Source of the DNA: Paratinospora sagittata
Taxonomy: Eukaryota > Streptophyta > Magnoliopsida > Ranunculales > Menispermaceae
DNA length: 64,000 bases
Reading direction: 5' to 3'
Assembly: GCA_035771175.1 (NCBI GenBank)
Contig: CM069603.1
Location: 26,016,286-26,080,285 of the forward strand
The translations under genes and the position numbers were made by a program. The notes under the pieces were generated by a model. The model did no database searches. It was not told the origin of the DNA and saw only the letters and a list, made by a program, of their open reading frames with translations. This document shows, piece after piece, positions 11,560-23,683 of the stretch (positions are counted from its first letter, which is position 1; the number at the start of each line of letters is the position of its first letter).

Positions 11560-12065
11560 GCTTAAAATGAAATTTCATAACCCTTGTCACATAATTGACT
11601 TATGCTCAAGAGATTACGCTTCAGCCCTTTAACATAAAGTACACCAGATATGGATAGAAATCATTACCAATGGTTCTGATGCCTTCATTGTCACCGTTGT
11701 TGTCGTCTCCGAAAGTGACCTTTCCTCATTTCTTCTTTTCAAGGCTCAAAAGTTTAGATTTATCTCCAGTCATGTGCCTTGAGCAGCCGTTGTCTAGATA
11801 CCATATATCTTCATTTTTTCATATCTGCACAACATAAAATATTTTTGACTTTGGTACCCGTGCTAGTTTGGGTCCATGCTTGTTAGCATCAGTAAGAACA
11901 TATTTTTCAATCCATGCATATCTCTTTTTTCTTTCTACTTAAGACATTACATCTAAGTATGGTATGACCTTCCCTATGACATTTGTGGCATGTTGGTCTT
12001 TTGGTCAGTAAGGTGTTGTATTCCTTATTTTTTGGCCCATGTGTATAGCCTGAGCCAGCTTTGCC
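11560..12065 (-). pseudogene. B element protease region (degenerate)
   Basis: Minus translation gives a second Cys/His cluster (CHKCHREGHTILRC), then WYLDNGCSRHMTGDKSKL near 11780-11800. SIRE proteases have D-S-G at the active site; here it is D-N-G. The frame holds several stops before the pre-integrase part. It directly follows the gag stop at 12081. Confidence 0.7.
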
Positions 12066-12080
12066 GAATGAACATCTTTG

Positions 12081-12970
12081 TCACCCTAACATCATGTCAA
12101 ATAACTTTTGACCATTTGTGAATTTAATCACGGTGCAGTTCAGGTCTTCCTTTTCCTTTCTAAGAGTTTCATTTTCATTTTGCAGTTTCCCAACAACTTT
12201 CTTAAGTTGTTCATTATCTAGAGACAATTCGTCTAGCTCTTTACTAAGTTTTGTCTTAAGCTCCTGAATATGAATATAGATCTCATTAAGGTCGTCAATG
12301 GATTCAAATTTTACCTCTGTGCTTGCTTTTAAGCATAATGCAGCAGTGTGATCTGAATCCGCTTCATCTTCGCTTGAGCTTGAATCATCCCATGTACTTT
12401 TGAGAACTTTCTTGTCTATTTTATACGAGCTGGTGTTCTTCTTATATTTAATGGGACATTCACTCTTTACATGACCTGGTTTGTTACAGTTGTAACATAT
12501 TAACTCTACAGGTTTAGACTCGGGTTTCTTCCCTTTGTGGAACCTTGAGTAAGAGTTATTGTTACTCTTTTTCCTAAGCAGCTTGTTGAACTTTCTAGAC
12601 AACATAGCCATGTCATCTTCTGAGTCTGAATCATCTTCAGAATTAGTTTCAACATTGATGGCAATAGATTTCTTTTCTTTTTCCTCAACCTCGATCGGGC
12701 AGATCTTACCTTTTATGATCATTTCATGAACCATTAATAAACCACATAGTTCATCAAAAGTGTATTCAGCCAGATTTTTGGCTTCTTCAATGGCCGTGGC
12801 CTTGGGTTCCCATGCTCTGGGTAGGCCTCTTAGAAACTTTCTAACAGTTTCTTGTTGGTCAGATTTTTCCTAGGTTCCTCATCTCATTGATGTTTGTTGA
12901 AAACTGAGCAATAACCTCAACTATCGAATCAGTTTCTTTCATCTTATAGGTCTCATATTTTTCAACTAAC
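12081..12970 (-). pseudogene. B element gag, C-terminal part with zinc knuckle and coiled coil
   Basis: Open minus frame of 217 codons (12081-12734), continuing upstream in a less clean frame to about 12970. It has an acidic Ser/Asp stretch (residues 30-45), a CCHC knuckle CYNCNKPGHVKSEC (C-x2-C-x4-H-x4-C), a second acidic stretch, and a long Leu/Glu/Lys coiled coil to the C-terminus. This order is typical of SIRE/Maximus Gag, which packages the element RNA in cytoplasmic particles. It is the best-preserved copia ORF in the window. Confidence 0.85.
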
Positions 12971-13350
12971 AATTGGAGCTTTGCCTTTTTAACTTGCAAA
13001 GTTCATTGCGGGTGACCTCTAACTTGTTCCAGATTTCCTTAGCGGTTTCACGTGCACTAACTCTATTGAATTCTTCGACGGATAAACTGCAAAACAAAAT
13101 GTTTATAGCTTGGTTGTTTAATAACTCTCTTTTCTTTTTCTTGGTACTCCATTTTTCTAGTTCCTTCGGGACAGTAGCACCATCTACACTTTTAGTAGTT
13201 GTTGGACAGTCATTTGTCACGACATCCCACATTTCTAAATCTTGGGCTTTTAGGTAGTACCTAATCTTAGTTTTCCAGTGTGAATAGTTTTCTCCCTTGA
13301 ACAATGGTGGTCGGTTGGTGGAGTTTCCTTCGCCTGAAAGATAAGTACTT
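12966..13350 (-). pseudogene. B element gag, N-terminal part
   Basis: Minus frame with FKGENYSHWKTKIRYYLKAQ and DLEMWDVV, the N-terminal Gag domain of copia elements (UBN2-like). Upstream codons GNSTNRPPL extend it to about 13350. A run of seven A near 13353-13360 separates this frame from the nearest ATG, so the start is lost by an indel. A frameshift at 12966-12970 breaks the link to the C-terminal part. The frame on the plus strand at 12973-13257 is a shadow. Confidence 0.8.
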
Positions 13351-13410
13351 CTTTCATTTTTTTCTTGTCATACTCATTCAAAGATGGTTACATACTTTGA
13401 CGGTTAACCT

Positions 13411-13422
13411 GCTCTGATACCA
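13411..13422 (-). promoter_or_regulatory. Primer-binding site of B (tRNA-iMet)
   Basis: Minus strand TGGTATCAGAGC, an exact 12-base copia primer site, two bases from the LTR edge at 13425. Confidence 0.92.
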
Positions 13423-13639
13423 ATTGTTGGCCCAGATATGTCCAACAGGGGGGTGAATTGGACACTTAGCAGATTTTAACCTTTCTTAATAATGTGCGGA
13501 ATATTGAAAGCAGATTAGACAAAGTATAACAGATAAATACAATAAATGTAAAAGACACAATGCAATCAGGATTTATAGTGGTCTAACCTCGCCTACATCC
13601 ACTACCTAACCTCCTCAGTTAGGATTTGTTCAAACTCCA

Positions 13640-13860
13640 CTATGGATCTTCTTACAGGTGAAGATCAAATCGGTACACTTTCTCAACTTACGGGTGTGAG
13701 AACTACCATTTCTCAATTTACGGGTGTGAGAAGACCGTTTCTCAACTTACGAGTGTGAGAGGACCGTTTCTCAACTTACGGGTGTGCGAAGACCGTTTCT
13801 TAACTTACGGGTGTGAGAAGACCGTTTCTCAACTTATGGGTGTGAGAAGACCGTTACAAC
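13640..13860 (-). repeat. Leader hairpin array, B 5' LTR
   Basis: First unit GATCTTC (13645-13651) / GAAGATC (13660-13666) around TTACAGGT, then six ~29-bp units with TTCTCA/TGAGAA around ACTTACGGGTG. The first unit has a wholly different stem but the same loop class and full pairing. Confidence 0.85.
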
Positions 13861-14574
13861 TTTGAGCAACACTTGCTCTAGCCCAGTCACTAATCAGTCA
13901 CTACAAACTGAATACAAGATGAGATATTATTCCATTTACGCATAATCAAAATGATACTTACAAATCTTTGGATTTAACCTTCTGTTACCATAGATTCAGC
14001 AAAATATGTATGATGAAGTTTGGCTGAAAACAGGTTTAAAGAGCTTTTGTCTTCTTCAAAGGATTTTGAAAATGATGAAGATGAAGATCAATCAATCCAA
14101 AAGACCTGATAGTTTTTCTTTCAAAATGATCGTAAGTTCAAGCATAAAAAGTAGTATACTAACTTTCAAAAGTTTTTTGCACAAGTGAAAACTATTAAAG
14201 CATTTTTTAATGAATATCAATTTTCGTATTGATTCATTGTTTTTCTACTCTAAGGCAGCACATATATATAGAAATAACAGAGGCGCAATGAACTTGGTGA
14301 ATTTCGGCGCTCTAGGTTATTTCAAATACAACGTCTACATTCTTTCCTGAAATAGATAGATTCGGCTCTGTGCATATTTCGGCGATAACACCTGAATCAT
14401 CTTATCATTTACAAAAAAGGAATGTTCTGACAAGGAATGTTCTGACAAAGTATTAGAACGTTCAAAAAGTTCTAAGAAAGTACTTGTACGATTCTGAAAA
14501 GTTCAGAAAAGTTTTCATACGGTTCTGAAAAAGTTAACTAAAATAGTGTAAGTGTCAGAACAGTAACATTGTTG

Positions 14575-15060
14575 AATTAGCGTCCTGGCGCATAATATTA
14601 AGTTTTGTCGTTTTGTTCCTTGAGGGCACTTATGGAGCATATGAGTCCTGCTGAACATTGAACTAAGGGCGCTACATTAAAGTAAGGGCGCTACTAAGCC
14701 GTAAGCGTCCTGACTTACTTTGACGATTAAACGACTTAAATCATGAGGACACTACTCGACAGTTAGCGTCCTGCTTTGTTTTTAAAACAATTTTGAAACA
14801 ATAATAAGTGCGTTGAAGGACAGTAAGCGTCTTTTTATTAAGTTGATTCTAAAGATGAGGGCGTTCCCATGCAGGCAGCGTCCTGATAGTTTATCCAACT
14901 TATAAGTATCAGCATCCTTAAAGATAGAATTCATTTAGAACTTATAGACTTTTCAGCACGCTGATGCTAGATCAGCGTCCTGAAACCTTCACAGGTTGAC
15001 TTAAGTGAGGTCACTACTATCGAGTAAGCGTCCTATTGAATAAGTGCATTTTAACCTTAA
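14575..15060 (-). repeat. U3 inverted-repeat array shared with family A
   Basis: Units of GGGCGCT with AGCGTCCTG as in family A, more decayed. The block is absent from the truncated B 3' LTR. Confidence 0.65.
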
Positions 15061-15448
15061 ATGTGGTTAGCGTTCTGAAAGACTCTTAAAGACAGTTTTT
15101 TATTTTTTGTTTAAAGCTCGATAAAACATGATTATAAATCAAATATGCAAATGATCGAAAATCCCACTAAAACATGTAATCATGCACATTGTTGAATCAA
15201 ATGGCAGAAAAGGTTCTACAACCTAAAAATAATTTAATCATATACTAATGTCTTAAAATGATCATGGTCTTCAAGTAGATCTTTTAATATGTTTGTCATG
15301 CATCATTGATTCTTCGAAACCTTCAAGTAAGATTAGGTACATCATGTATGCAGTAATATCATAAACAGAATGTGGTTTGTAATCATCAAAATATCTTTCA
15401 CATTAGGGACATATTCTTGTATGGGACATGAGGATAATTGGTTCAACA

Positions 15449-15875
15449 GGGATGTTCCTGCATTTCATGATTGTATTGCTGGATGTGGTTTGAAATGCAT
15501 TATTTTATGTACTGTTGTATTTATCTTTTTGTAAACGATGCATTTAACTTGATTGAACCATTGAGCCGTTGAGCTCACCTCGTTGATATTGTCCCCAAGC
15601 TCATAGACATTGCATTCTAGAGCAAAAGTCGTCGGAGCTACTTGCGAAGGAGGCATGTAGAGAACGGGACGTCGACGTAGATCTAGTTGAGTAGGTGTTT
15701 GTTGATGTATTTTTGTTGCGTACTCGTGTATGTAACATCATGTACCATTTGTACTTGAACCCTCCTTAATTAATGGAGGATGAATAAAAAATATATTTTG
15801 ATGTCCATAATTGTTCGCACTCCGGTTCAACGAATTGTTGCGTATTATTTCTTGGTAACAGAACGGGGTGTGATA
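15449..15875 (+). mobile_element. G1: end of a gypsy-type LTR
   Basis: Last 427 bases of an LTR ending CGGGGTGTGATA. It aligns with 25520-25947 (G2), sharing TTTCATGATT, the TGAGCTCACC motif and CCTCCTTAATTAATG, and with the reverse complement of 60895-61320 (G3). The earlier part is cut off by element B at 15448. Frames 15465-15656 and 15766-15960 on the minus strand are not genes. Confidence 0.8.
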
Positions 15876-15881
15876 ATTTAA

Positions 15882-15892
15882 TGGTATCAGAG
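15882..15892 (+). promoter_or_regulatory. Primer-binding site after LTR G1
   Basis: TGGTATCAGAG follows the LTR end by six bases, so G1 is a 5' LTR of a plus-strand element using initiator-Met tRNA. Confidence 0.75.
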
Positions 15893-15959
15893 AATGACCT
15901 TGCGACCAATGTCATACGCTCGTCGATCCCTCGGTACTCACGTCGGCAAATGTAGTGCA

Positions 15960-16420
15960 ATACGCGTCTCGACCCCTTCTATACTCGTGTCAAGTACCTT
16001 GGTACATTTTTAGTACCTCGGTGCGTGTGTCGACCCTTCGATACACATGCCAACCACCTTAGTAAAATTTTATTACCTCGATGTGTGCGTTGACCCTTCG
16101 GTAGGCACAAATGGTCGCATCGGTAAGTGCATTGGTCCATCGATACGTGCATCAGTTATGTTAGTACGACACGTGTATCGATAGCTTTCGATACGTGTCA
16201 CCTCGGTATAATTTTTGTTGTCTCGGTGTGTGTGTGTGTGTCAATCCCTTGGTACATGCATTAGTCATTTTCCACCTTGGTGTGTGCACATATGTCCCTC
16301 GGTACACGCGTTGATCATTGACGAACGTGGTACGGGCGTTGGGCACCTTCATGTGGCTAATAACGTCTTTAGTATGCGCATCGACCCCTCGATATGTATG
16401 TAGTGTATTGTCCTAGGAAT
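15960..16420. repeat. Degenerate ~60-bp tandem array rich in ACGT/ACGTG
   Basis: Units such as TCGACCCTTCGATACACATG recur near 15967, 16031 and 16089 and more loosely to 16400, each followed by a CCTCGGTGYGTGYG segment. Includes a (TG)n run at 16225-16241. No coding potential. Confidence 0.55.
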
Positions 16421-18942
16421 TAGACTTAGGGGAAATAAGTCTCATGAGGAAGGTTTCGTAAGAAAATTCCATTAGAAGATTTTTTTTTAGAAAAACATGG
16501 ACGTATTGTGGCACCCTCCACCACGTGGCATCTAGAAAGGAGATATTTGTTTGTTTAGTTGGCATGGAGGCGGTGCGATTATATCTTGAGAATAAATTTT
16601 GGGGTATTTTCCATTTTGAAGGATTGTCTGGATCTTATTTGGAGATGCTGTAATTTGATGTTTTCAAGTGAAGTATAGACCTAGCTAGAAATTACTTACG
16701 ATTAAATATATTTTCCTATTGTGAACTTATGGGATGATTATTTTGCCAGTGAGATTATTGGAAGAATATTGAGGTATTATATAGGATGAAGGTTAGATTC
16801 TTAAATTTAAGCATATTTAATCATTAAATTGGAGAGTCAACGATTATATGAGAACTACAAGGTCCATGAATAATCTAGATAAATTTATGTACTTGTTGGG
16901 ACTTAAGATTTGAGGATCTTATGATTATGATCAATGATTAGTGTTGACTTTAAGGTCTTTGGGGTATTTTAAGCTCATGATCTTGTATGTGAAAATAATG
17001 ACTTGCAAGGATTATTTTAATGTATATTGCCACATGGGCATCAAAGTGAGTGCATAATATGCACGCTAGTTTTGCCACGTACGAAGGGGCCACCAGAGCT
17101 AAGCGATAGCTTAATAACCAAGGTCTGAGAAGCCAAGTTAAGTAAAATACTATCGTAGCCTCCGGTTGAAGTGCCTTATGTGGCATGAGAACATGAATTT
17201 AGGGAACTCAACTACTACCGATTTTCACCTCATCCCTTAAGGGGTGGATTTTTAAGTTGACTTCTAGTAGAAGAATAATTTTTCTTGGGAGAAATGTGAT
17301 TCAGAAAGGCGTTTGGGTATCATGGAAGTAAACGACGTAACCACCTAGGAACGTAAGTCGTTTGTGGCCTGTGGATTGACCTTTGGTGCCTGGGAGTAGC
17401 CCGTGGTGAATGAATGCCCACCTTATTGAGTCAACCTTAGGTAGTGCACCTCTGTTGTAAACTTCATTGTGTTAGCCAAAAGGAGATGCACGGACGGGGT
17501 TGTACTATATTAAAAAGGAGATCATTTGGATTTATGGAAATTCTCCCTGGACATCTGTCCATGAACCCAGAATAATACTTGGCGACAGAACCTTACGTGA
17601 CGGCTGGTTTCAAGCGTTTAAGGTTAAATAAAATATTAATGCAAATATGTGTTATCTGATATTGATGATTCCATCGAATGGTCAATGGGATTTCATTTTA
17701 AATTTCAGGCCCTATAGAGTTTTCCATCCTAAAAGGACACATGACCCATTAGGAAGGGTATGAATGTGTCTCATGGGAAAAAGGGCTACGAAATGAATGA
17801 TACCAATGTGAACTGTTAGGATAGAATGTTTGAAGGGAAATTCATGACCACTGATATCCCTTTTCTCGTTGTATTTAGAGTGAAATGGAACACAACGAAT
17901 GCAGAGGATAACTGGAATATTCGGGATCAATGGAGGACCTGTAAGACCATGTGTGGCAAATCATCTAGAAACTTGGTTATACCTACTATCACCAAAGTTT
18001 GACTGGAATGGGATAGTCGAACTTGGAAGAGACCATTTATAATTTAGGTATTTATATGGTTTGCAAAACTTGTTTGTTGCATATGTGTGAAACATCATGT
18101 CGGTTAATAAGTGAGAACAAACACAATGGTACTCTGGTCAATGATTCGAATTTTTGGAGACCAATCCAAAATTAAGGAAAAATTTTCAAATGCATTTTGA
18201 ACTGAAACCCTATTTTAAGTTTGAGTCACCAAATTGTTTTTGAAATTGGCCAACCCAGTGATCTATTTTTTATTTTGGGATTGGAATGCCATAATCGAGC
18301 CAGGAACTAAGAAGTACTTAAAGTCACAACTCCTACCCCTCAGCCTAGAAGAGCTAGGAATGTGACCTACAACTACCCAAACAAAACACCACAACATAGA
18401 AATCATAACTTACGCCTCCATTTTACAAAAAACATAGATTCTTCTAGAAAATGAGGTTCGACCTAGAATCTTACCTTATTGTGGGTAAAGAAATTCATTA
18501 GCACGTGACCACATCATGGGTGCTAATGAGAAACTACCACTATACTCACAAATCAAAGCAATTGCATGACGAAAGATCACGACAAAATTCTCATTATGGA
18601 TTAAATTCTTTGACTAAGTCAAATGGGCTTACGACCTCAAGATCGTTTGACTTTCAGTGTTAAACGAGAAATAGTCTATCTAGCCTCATCACGGAAGATG
18701 GCGATGACTAATTCGACGGTGATAAACCAAAGGCCATATGGGTTATGCATGAGAAATGATCACAACAGAGTCTTTCACGACTCATACGTTGCAAATAGAG
18801 TCATTTTCCTTTGCAAAAGACAAACAAAACCAAACACAAAGGGTACCACTGAGAAAGGGACAAGGACATAAAAAATGTCCTCAGAATTTAAAGCATGGGC
18901 TCAAAAATTAGGGTCGTAAATTGTAACACCCAAACCTTAGAG
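16421..18942. other. Unassigned decayed repeat sequence with an E-type LTR relic
   Basis: No domain is recognisable in six frames. The stretch 17320-17560 aligns with the flanks of D2 in the E 3' LTR (43265-43314 and 45519-45640), sharing GTCAACCTTAGG and CTTCATTGTGTTAGCC, so part of this region is an old E-like LTR. Near its end, TGTAACACCC occurs twice 21 bases apart (18922 and 18943), a duplicated gypsy LTR start. Confidence 0.5.
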
Positions 18943-19189
18943 TGTAACACCCAGACAACCATAACTGAATTTCGAGGAAAAATTTTAATTTAAGGGTGGT
19001 AATCCCGGAAATTGAAACATCTAGATAATACATCATAAATGACATAAAGCAACAATGTTCGCATGAACACTGTACTCAACATAAAACGAGAACTGAGGAA
19101 TGTAGTTCCTCGAATTAAGCCCAATGAAATGCCGAATGAACTGCCCAATGAAGTACCTGACCAAGTGACAGAAAACTGCTCAAAAAAAT

Positions 19190-19279
19190 GCCCACGTACC
19201 CACGCACATGCCTAGGGACGTGCCCAGGCACGTGCGCAGGCAAGTGCATGGGCAAGTTCCTTCATTCTTTTCTATAAAT
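19190..19279 (+). promoter_or_regulatory. ACGTG palindrome cluster and TATA box of LTR G2
   Basis: GGGACGTGCCC (19215-19225) and GGCACGTGCGC (19227-19237) within a run of related CCCACG/GCACATGCC motifs, then TATAAAT at 19273-19279. CACGTG is the plant G-box core bound by bZIP and bHLH factors; binding here is inference. Confidence 0.6.
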
Positions 19280-19527
19280 TGGAGAGGGGGCGCCATTTTG
19301 AAGGCAGAGGATCAATCTTACACCTCCCCCATGATGTTCGGAGCGCCGAGACGCAATCCGTGGTTCTTGGGAGTCCAACGATGCTCCGAGATGTTTGGAG
19401 CGTCGAGACCCTGTCCGAAATGCTTAGAGTTTAACGATGAGTCAAGATACTGTCTGCGACGCCTAGAAACCCACGATTCATCGAGATGCGGTTCACAGAC
19501 TGCAAGATCGAACGATATGCTAAAGTG

Positions 19528-20770
19528 TGTTGCATGCAAACCGCAAGTGTACGGTGCCAAGTTATAATAAAGTCTGATAAGATACCGGGTATCGTCCTCA
19601 GGGATAATTATAACACTAGCTATCACGTTTGAATCCTAACTTTATCTAGACCATTAAAATTGAATGATGGAGTGATTAAATATAAATTAAAATAATTAAA
19701 TACTAACTAACAAGCAATGTAAATCGGATAGGAAAACAGTGATGGACTGGTTTAGAGGTTTGATGTCGCCTCACTCTCAACTATGTCTATATAAATATAT
19801 TATTCTTAAATTAGTTCCTTAGCTTATAAGTCGAAAATCCTAACCTTTCTAATCCCCTCTTTTGGAGCATTGATTAGAGAATATTCTTGTTGCTTTGGTT
19901 TAACTTTTTCGATGAAAACTAAGAACAACAACAACTCACTAAGTTCTATGATTTTCCCCTAACGACTTCAAAGGGTCTCGATCTCCTTGTGAGTCTCACG
20001 ATAGCCTAGGCTATACTCTCCATATTCCAACCCAAGGTACCCTCGAGTGAAGCATCTACCTCGGGTCTAAGATCGGTCAATCCTTGATCAGGGGATCAAA
20101 AGCATTACGCTCAGAAAAGTATAAATAAACTAAGAACTTTTATTAAGAATAAATAAACAATAAAATCTAAGACATAATCTCAAGTTTGGATCAATCTACA
20201 CCTCTAGAAACGAGGTTTAGTTCATAACTAAAAAGATGAAAACAATCAATAATTGTTTAAACATGAATCAGGACAAACGAAAGCAAACTAGAGTATTATA
20301 GAGATTTTCAATGGTCTTCAATGTCAATGTCTTCTCCACTTCGCTCCAGTCGTGTCCCTTCTCTTCCCCAATGTCTTCCTCTCGAAAAATCCTAAATTTT
20401 GATATATTATAAGCCCCTAAGTCGTCCAAAATCCGAATTAGAAAGTGTGTAAAAATTGCTAAAAACGTTATTCCCTAGAGATCTAAGGTATGATTTAGTA
20501 AGAAAAGTCCATTCCCAACAATCTCAATCCAATGATCAAAATTCATGTACAAATGGTTAAGTCTCTCCAACAATGCTCAGCAAAAAATTGGATCAAGCAC
20601 ACAGACATATAGGTAACTCTCTACATTCTCCTATTGTTTCATAACTCTAAAGTGTCATCTTATCATTGGCCTTCCATAAGTAAGTCTAAAATTGTAAAAA
20701 ATTATGACCACCTAACCTAAACTAATGCATATTGAACTAACATACAATATGACAAAAATTCAAAACTCTC
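19528..20770 (-). mobile_element. H: 3' LTR with divergent U3
   Basis: 19528-20475 closely matches 23704-24646 of the 5' LTR. Beyond ATTGCTAAAAACG the two differ: the 5' LTR has a 447-bp U3 with GC-rich palindromes, the 3' LTR ~295 bp of other sequence before the polypurine tract (minus strand GTTTGGGGGGAGAG near 20765-20780). Confidence 0.7.
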
Positions 20771-21029
20771 CCCCCAAACTTAAAGCAAGCATTGTCCTCA
20801 ATGCATGATATAAACAAATAAAGAAAAACATAGGCATATAAGAGAGAGAGGAGTTTAGAAAACCCCCAAAACCCAAATGGGTGAAGATGCGCTCCATTCA
20901 TCTCTCCGCAATGCTCCAAAGAGATCCCCCAACTAACTTTAGAACCTGGAAAGGAAAAGAAACAAAATTTTTCAATGCACAAAATTCAAATCCTCTACTA
21001 TAATGACTCAATTAAAAATTAAAAATTAC

Positions 21030-21110
21030 AGCATAAAAATGAATAAACTCCAAAATCGATAGGTTGCCTCCCATCTAGCGCTTGGTTTAGAGTCGTCAAC
21101 CTGACTTCCT
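21030..21110 (-). other. Conserved post-pol motif of Athila/Tat-type elements
   Basis: Minus strand reads AAGCGCTAGATGGGAGGCAACC, split here as AAGCGCTAGATG and GGGAGGCAACC. This motif typically follows pol in Athila-like elements. It lies only ~100 bp after the protease end, showing that pol has been removed. Confidence 0.6.
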
Positions 21111-21193
21111 TTTCTCATCAAGGTGGTTCATCAAGAACCAAGGCCTTTTCATTCCTTTTATCTTGACCCTTAACGTTTCTTAACCGTTTCTTC

Positions 21194-21764
21194 TTAACTT
21201 GAGATAGAGTTTCGCTTATGCTCAATCATAGCACTAAGCAACTTTTCTTCTTCAACATTAGACATCAAATACAGGTCTTTCCACACCAAGGGAGGAGGTT
21301 CATCAAAATTCTCAATTTTGTCCACATAACGCTCCAAGGTATCCTTCGATGTAGGCTTTTCATAAGCCTTGGTTGCACACTCATCAATTACCCTCTTCAC
21401 ATCAATTCGGTTGCATGTATTCTTCTTATCGGGAGCTTTGGGTATATTGTAGATCTTAAACATCACCTTTTCTTCACTAACCCTCAAAGTAAGCTCACCA
21501 AGCTCCACATCTATCAATGCTCTCCCAGTAGCAAGGAATGGTCGCCCAAGTTTAAGAGGAATATCGCCATCTTCCTTTATTTGCAAAACTACAAAATCCA
21601 CTGGGATGATGAACTTGTCCACCTTCATTAGCATGTCCTCAATGATACCCCAAGGGTATATAAGTGATCGATCCGCTAGTTGCAAAGATATTGTAGTTCG
21701 CTTCACCTCGCCACGCCCCAATTTTTTGAAAATGGACAAAGGCATTAAGTTAATGCTTGCACCA
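21194..21764 (-). pseudogene. H protease domain (aspartic protease)
   Basis: The minus frame from about 21764 reads CDFGASINLMPLSIFKKLG, the D-x-G-A active site of a retroviral-type aspartic protease, then LQLADRSLIYPWGIIEDML, the flap-like region FIIPVDFVVL, and PLKLGRPFLATGRALIDV, a signature of Athila proteases. It would cleave Gag in the particle. The frame is open for 183 codons after the active site. A one-base shift just upstream of CDFGAS separates it from the preceding segment. The plus-strand frame 21218-21631 is a shadow. Confidence 0.8.
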
Positions 21765-21855
21765 AAATCACATAAACATTACTAAAATTTAAAGAACCAA
21801 TGGTGCAAGTTATATTGAAACTCCCTGGATCCTTCAGCTTTTGTGGAAGCTTTCT

Positions 21856-22110
21856 CTATATGATTGCACTACACTCTTCCGTAAGCTTCACTGTTTTGAA
21901 TTCTTCCAGTTTTCTCTTTTTCAGCATAACTTCCTTCATGAACTTCATGTAGTTTGGCATCTGCGCCAGTGCATCTGCAAAAGGAATGTTAATGTGAATC
22001 TTTTTAAAAATATCAAGAAACTTGGCGAATTGCTCGTCAAGCTTTTTCTTTTGGAATCTTTGAGGAAACAGAATAGGAGTTTTGAGTTTAGGGGGGTTAT
22101 CCATGAAAGT
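21856..22110 (-). pseudogene. H linker segment between gag and protease
   Basis: Minus frame with QRFQKKKLDEQFAKFLDIF, INIPFADALAQMPNYMKFMK and KLTEECSAI, the conserved stretch that precedes the protease in Athila-like polyproteins. It is out of frame with gag (ending 22148) and with the protease, so at least two frameshifts lie here. Confidence 0.75.
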
Positions 22111-22147
22111 GATAGAACCAGGCCGGTAGGGCCTCTCATGTGGCTTA

Positions 22148-23548
22148 TCACCCCTTTTGTGACTCGACCTCCTTCTCTTTACTCAGCTTAGTCTCAATGC
22201 GTACCTCTTCATGCTCTTCAATAGGTGGTGATGGTGTGCTTAGGCTATGATCAGCCCCCTTTACTTCCTTTCCACTTCTCAAGGTGATGGCGTGGCACTG
22301 CGCTTTTGGGTTCACTTCGGTGTTGCTAGGTAGTGACCCCCTTTGTTGGGAATTCATCTGTGATGCTAACTGCCCCACTTGTACCTCTAAATTTTTGATA
22401 GAAACCCTTGTCTCCGTTATGAAAGTATTCATCAACTCATCACTAGTAAGCTTCTTCTCTTGTGCTTGAGTGTAGATACCCGGTGGAGGTTGTAAGGTAT
22501 TCCTTGTATTGGCATAGGAGAAATTCTCATGATTACGAACACCTAGGTGGTATTGATTTGGCACACCTTGATTATTTCTATAATTGTACCCCCGGTTCTT
22601 GATGTATTGTATTTGCTACTCCAACGCTTCATTGCCCGAATAGCCCAAATTCAACGTCGCCGCTTTCTCAATAGATGGTTGTGCTCTTTGAGTGGTAAGT
22701 GCAGTAAGTTTATGAGAGAGGCTTGAAATTTGTGCCGAAAGGGATGTGATGGGATCTACTTCATGTAACCTGGCTACCTTCTTCACCATGGATCTTGCCC
22801 CTAGAACTTCATAGGTATTGGTAGCCATTTCCTCCAACAAGCTAAATGCCTCAAGAGTAGTCTTAGACAACAATGAACCGTCGGCCGCCTCGTCTACTAG
22901 AGTCCTTGTAGAAAACGTCATCCCATTGTAGAAAAGTTGAAGTTGTAACCAATCTTGAAACCCATGTTGAGGACATTTCCTCAACAACTCCTTGAATCTC
23001 TCCCAAGAGTCATATAGAGACTTTGACTCATGTTGCTTGAATTGGCCAATCTCAGCTCGTAGTTGGGCGGTCTTGGCGGGAGGCAAGAACTTATGTAGAA
23101 ACTTGTATACCATGTCCTCCCATTTTACTATACTATTTGGTTGCAAGGATTGCAACCATGCTCTTGCCTTGTCCCAAAGTGAGAACGGGAACAACCTCAG
23201 TCTAATGGTGTCTTCAGGAATACCATTCATCTTCACAGTGTCACACATCTCCAAGAAAGTGGTGATGTGGATACTTGGATCTTCCATAGGGGAACCTCCA
23301 AATTGGTGATGCTGGACCATCGAGATCAAAATCGGCTTCAACTTAAAGTTGTTCACATTTATGTGAGTGCGAACAATACTCGAGTAGTTGTCGTTGATAA
23401 CCGGTTTGAAATAATCCCTCGACGTCAACTGATTCAGATTACCCGCCATTATTTCAGCTTCTCTTCTTCTCTCTTGCCTCATTCTTCCAAGAGTACTTTC
23501 AATCTCGGGATCAAATGGTAGTACTTCAAAACTTCTTGTTCTTTGCAT
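22148..23548 (-). pseudogene. H gag (one in-frame stop)
   Basis: One minus frame runs from ATG at 23548 (MQRTRSFEV) to 22148, about 467 codons with a single TAG at 22616-22618. The central part (PMEDPSIHITTFLEMCDTVK, WDKARAWLQSL, WEDMVYKFLHKFLPP) is the retrotransposon Gag domain; RSKSLYDSWERFKEL-type text and CPQHGF follow. Near the end, CHAITLRSGKEV is a known Athila/Tat signature. Gag forms the particle around the RNA. The open frame extends upstream of the ATG through the leader and primer site without being likely coding. Confidence 0.88.
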
Positions 23549-23683
23549 AAACTCTTCGAATCCTATAAAATAGAAACAAAGAAATAAAATTTCAAAAAAT
23601 AAACAGAACAAAAAAATAAAAATAAAATCTAAATTAAAATCAGAGTTACTAACACAATAGTAGTAAAAACTAGTAATTATCCC

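Larger units (their letters stand above)
13425..15448 (-). mobile_element. B element: 5' LTR, 2.0 kb
   Basis: Edges TGTTGGCCCAGATATG and GGTTCAACA. It holds the leader array (13640-13860), a TATA-like ATATATATG on the minus strand near 14262-14270, repeated GAACGTTC-like and TTCTGA motifs (14420-14530), and a U3 block (14575-15060) clearly homologous to that of family A (same GTTGAATTAGCGTCCTG and CGTTTTGTTCCTTGAGGG). The bases after 15448 are GGGATG, inside LTR G1. No matching duplication is found before 7067. Confidence 0.85.

Noticed and set aside
19208..19626. Overlapping frames in G2 (plus 119 codons, minus 102 codons)
   Set aside because: They cover the ACGTG cluster and LTR R region; not conserved as protein in G3.
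21218..21631. 137-codon plus-strand frame
   Set aside because: It lies opposite the H protease, has no domain and is a shadow frame.
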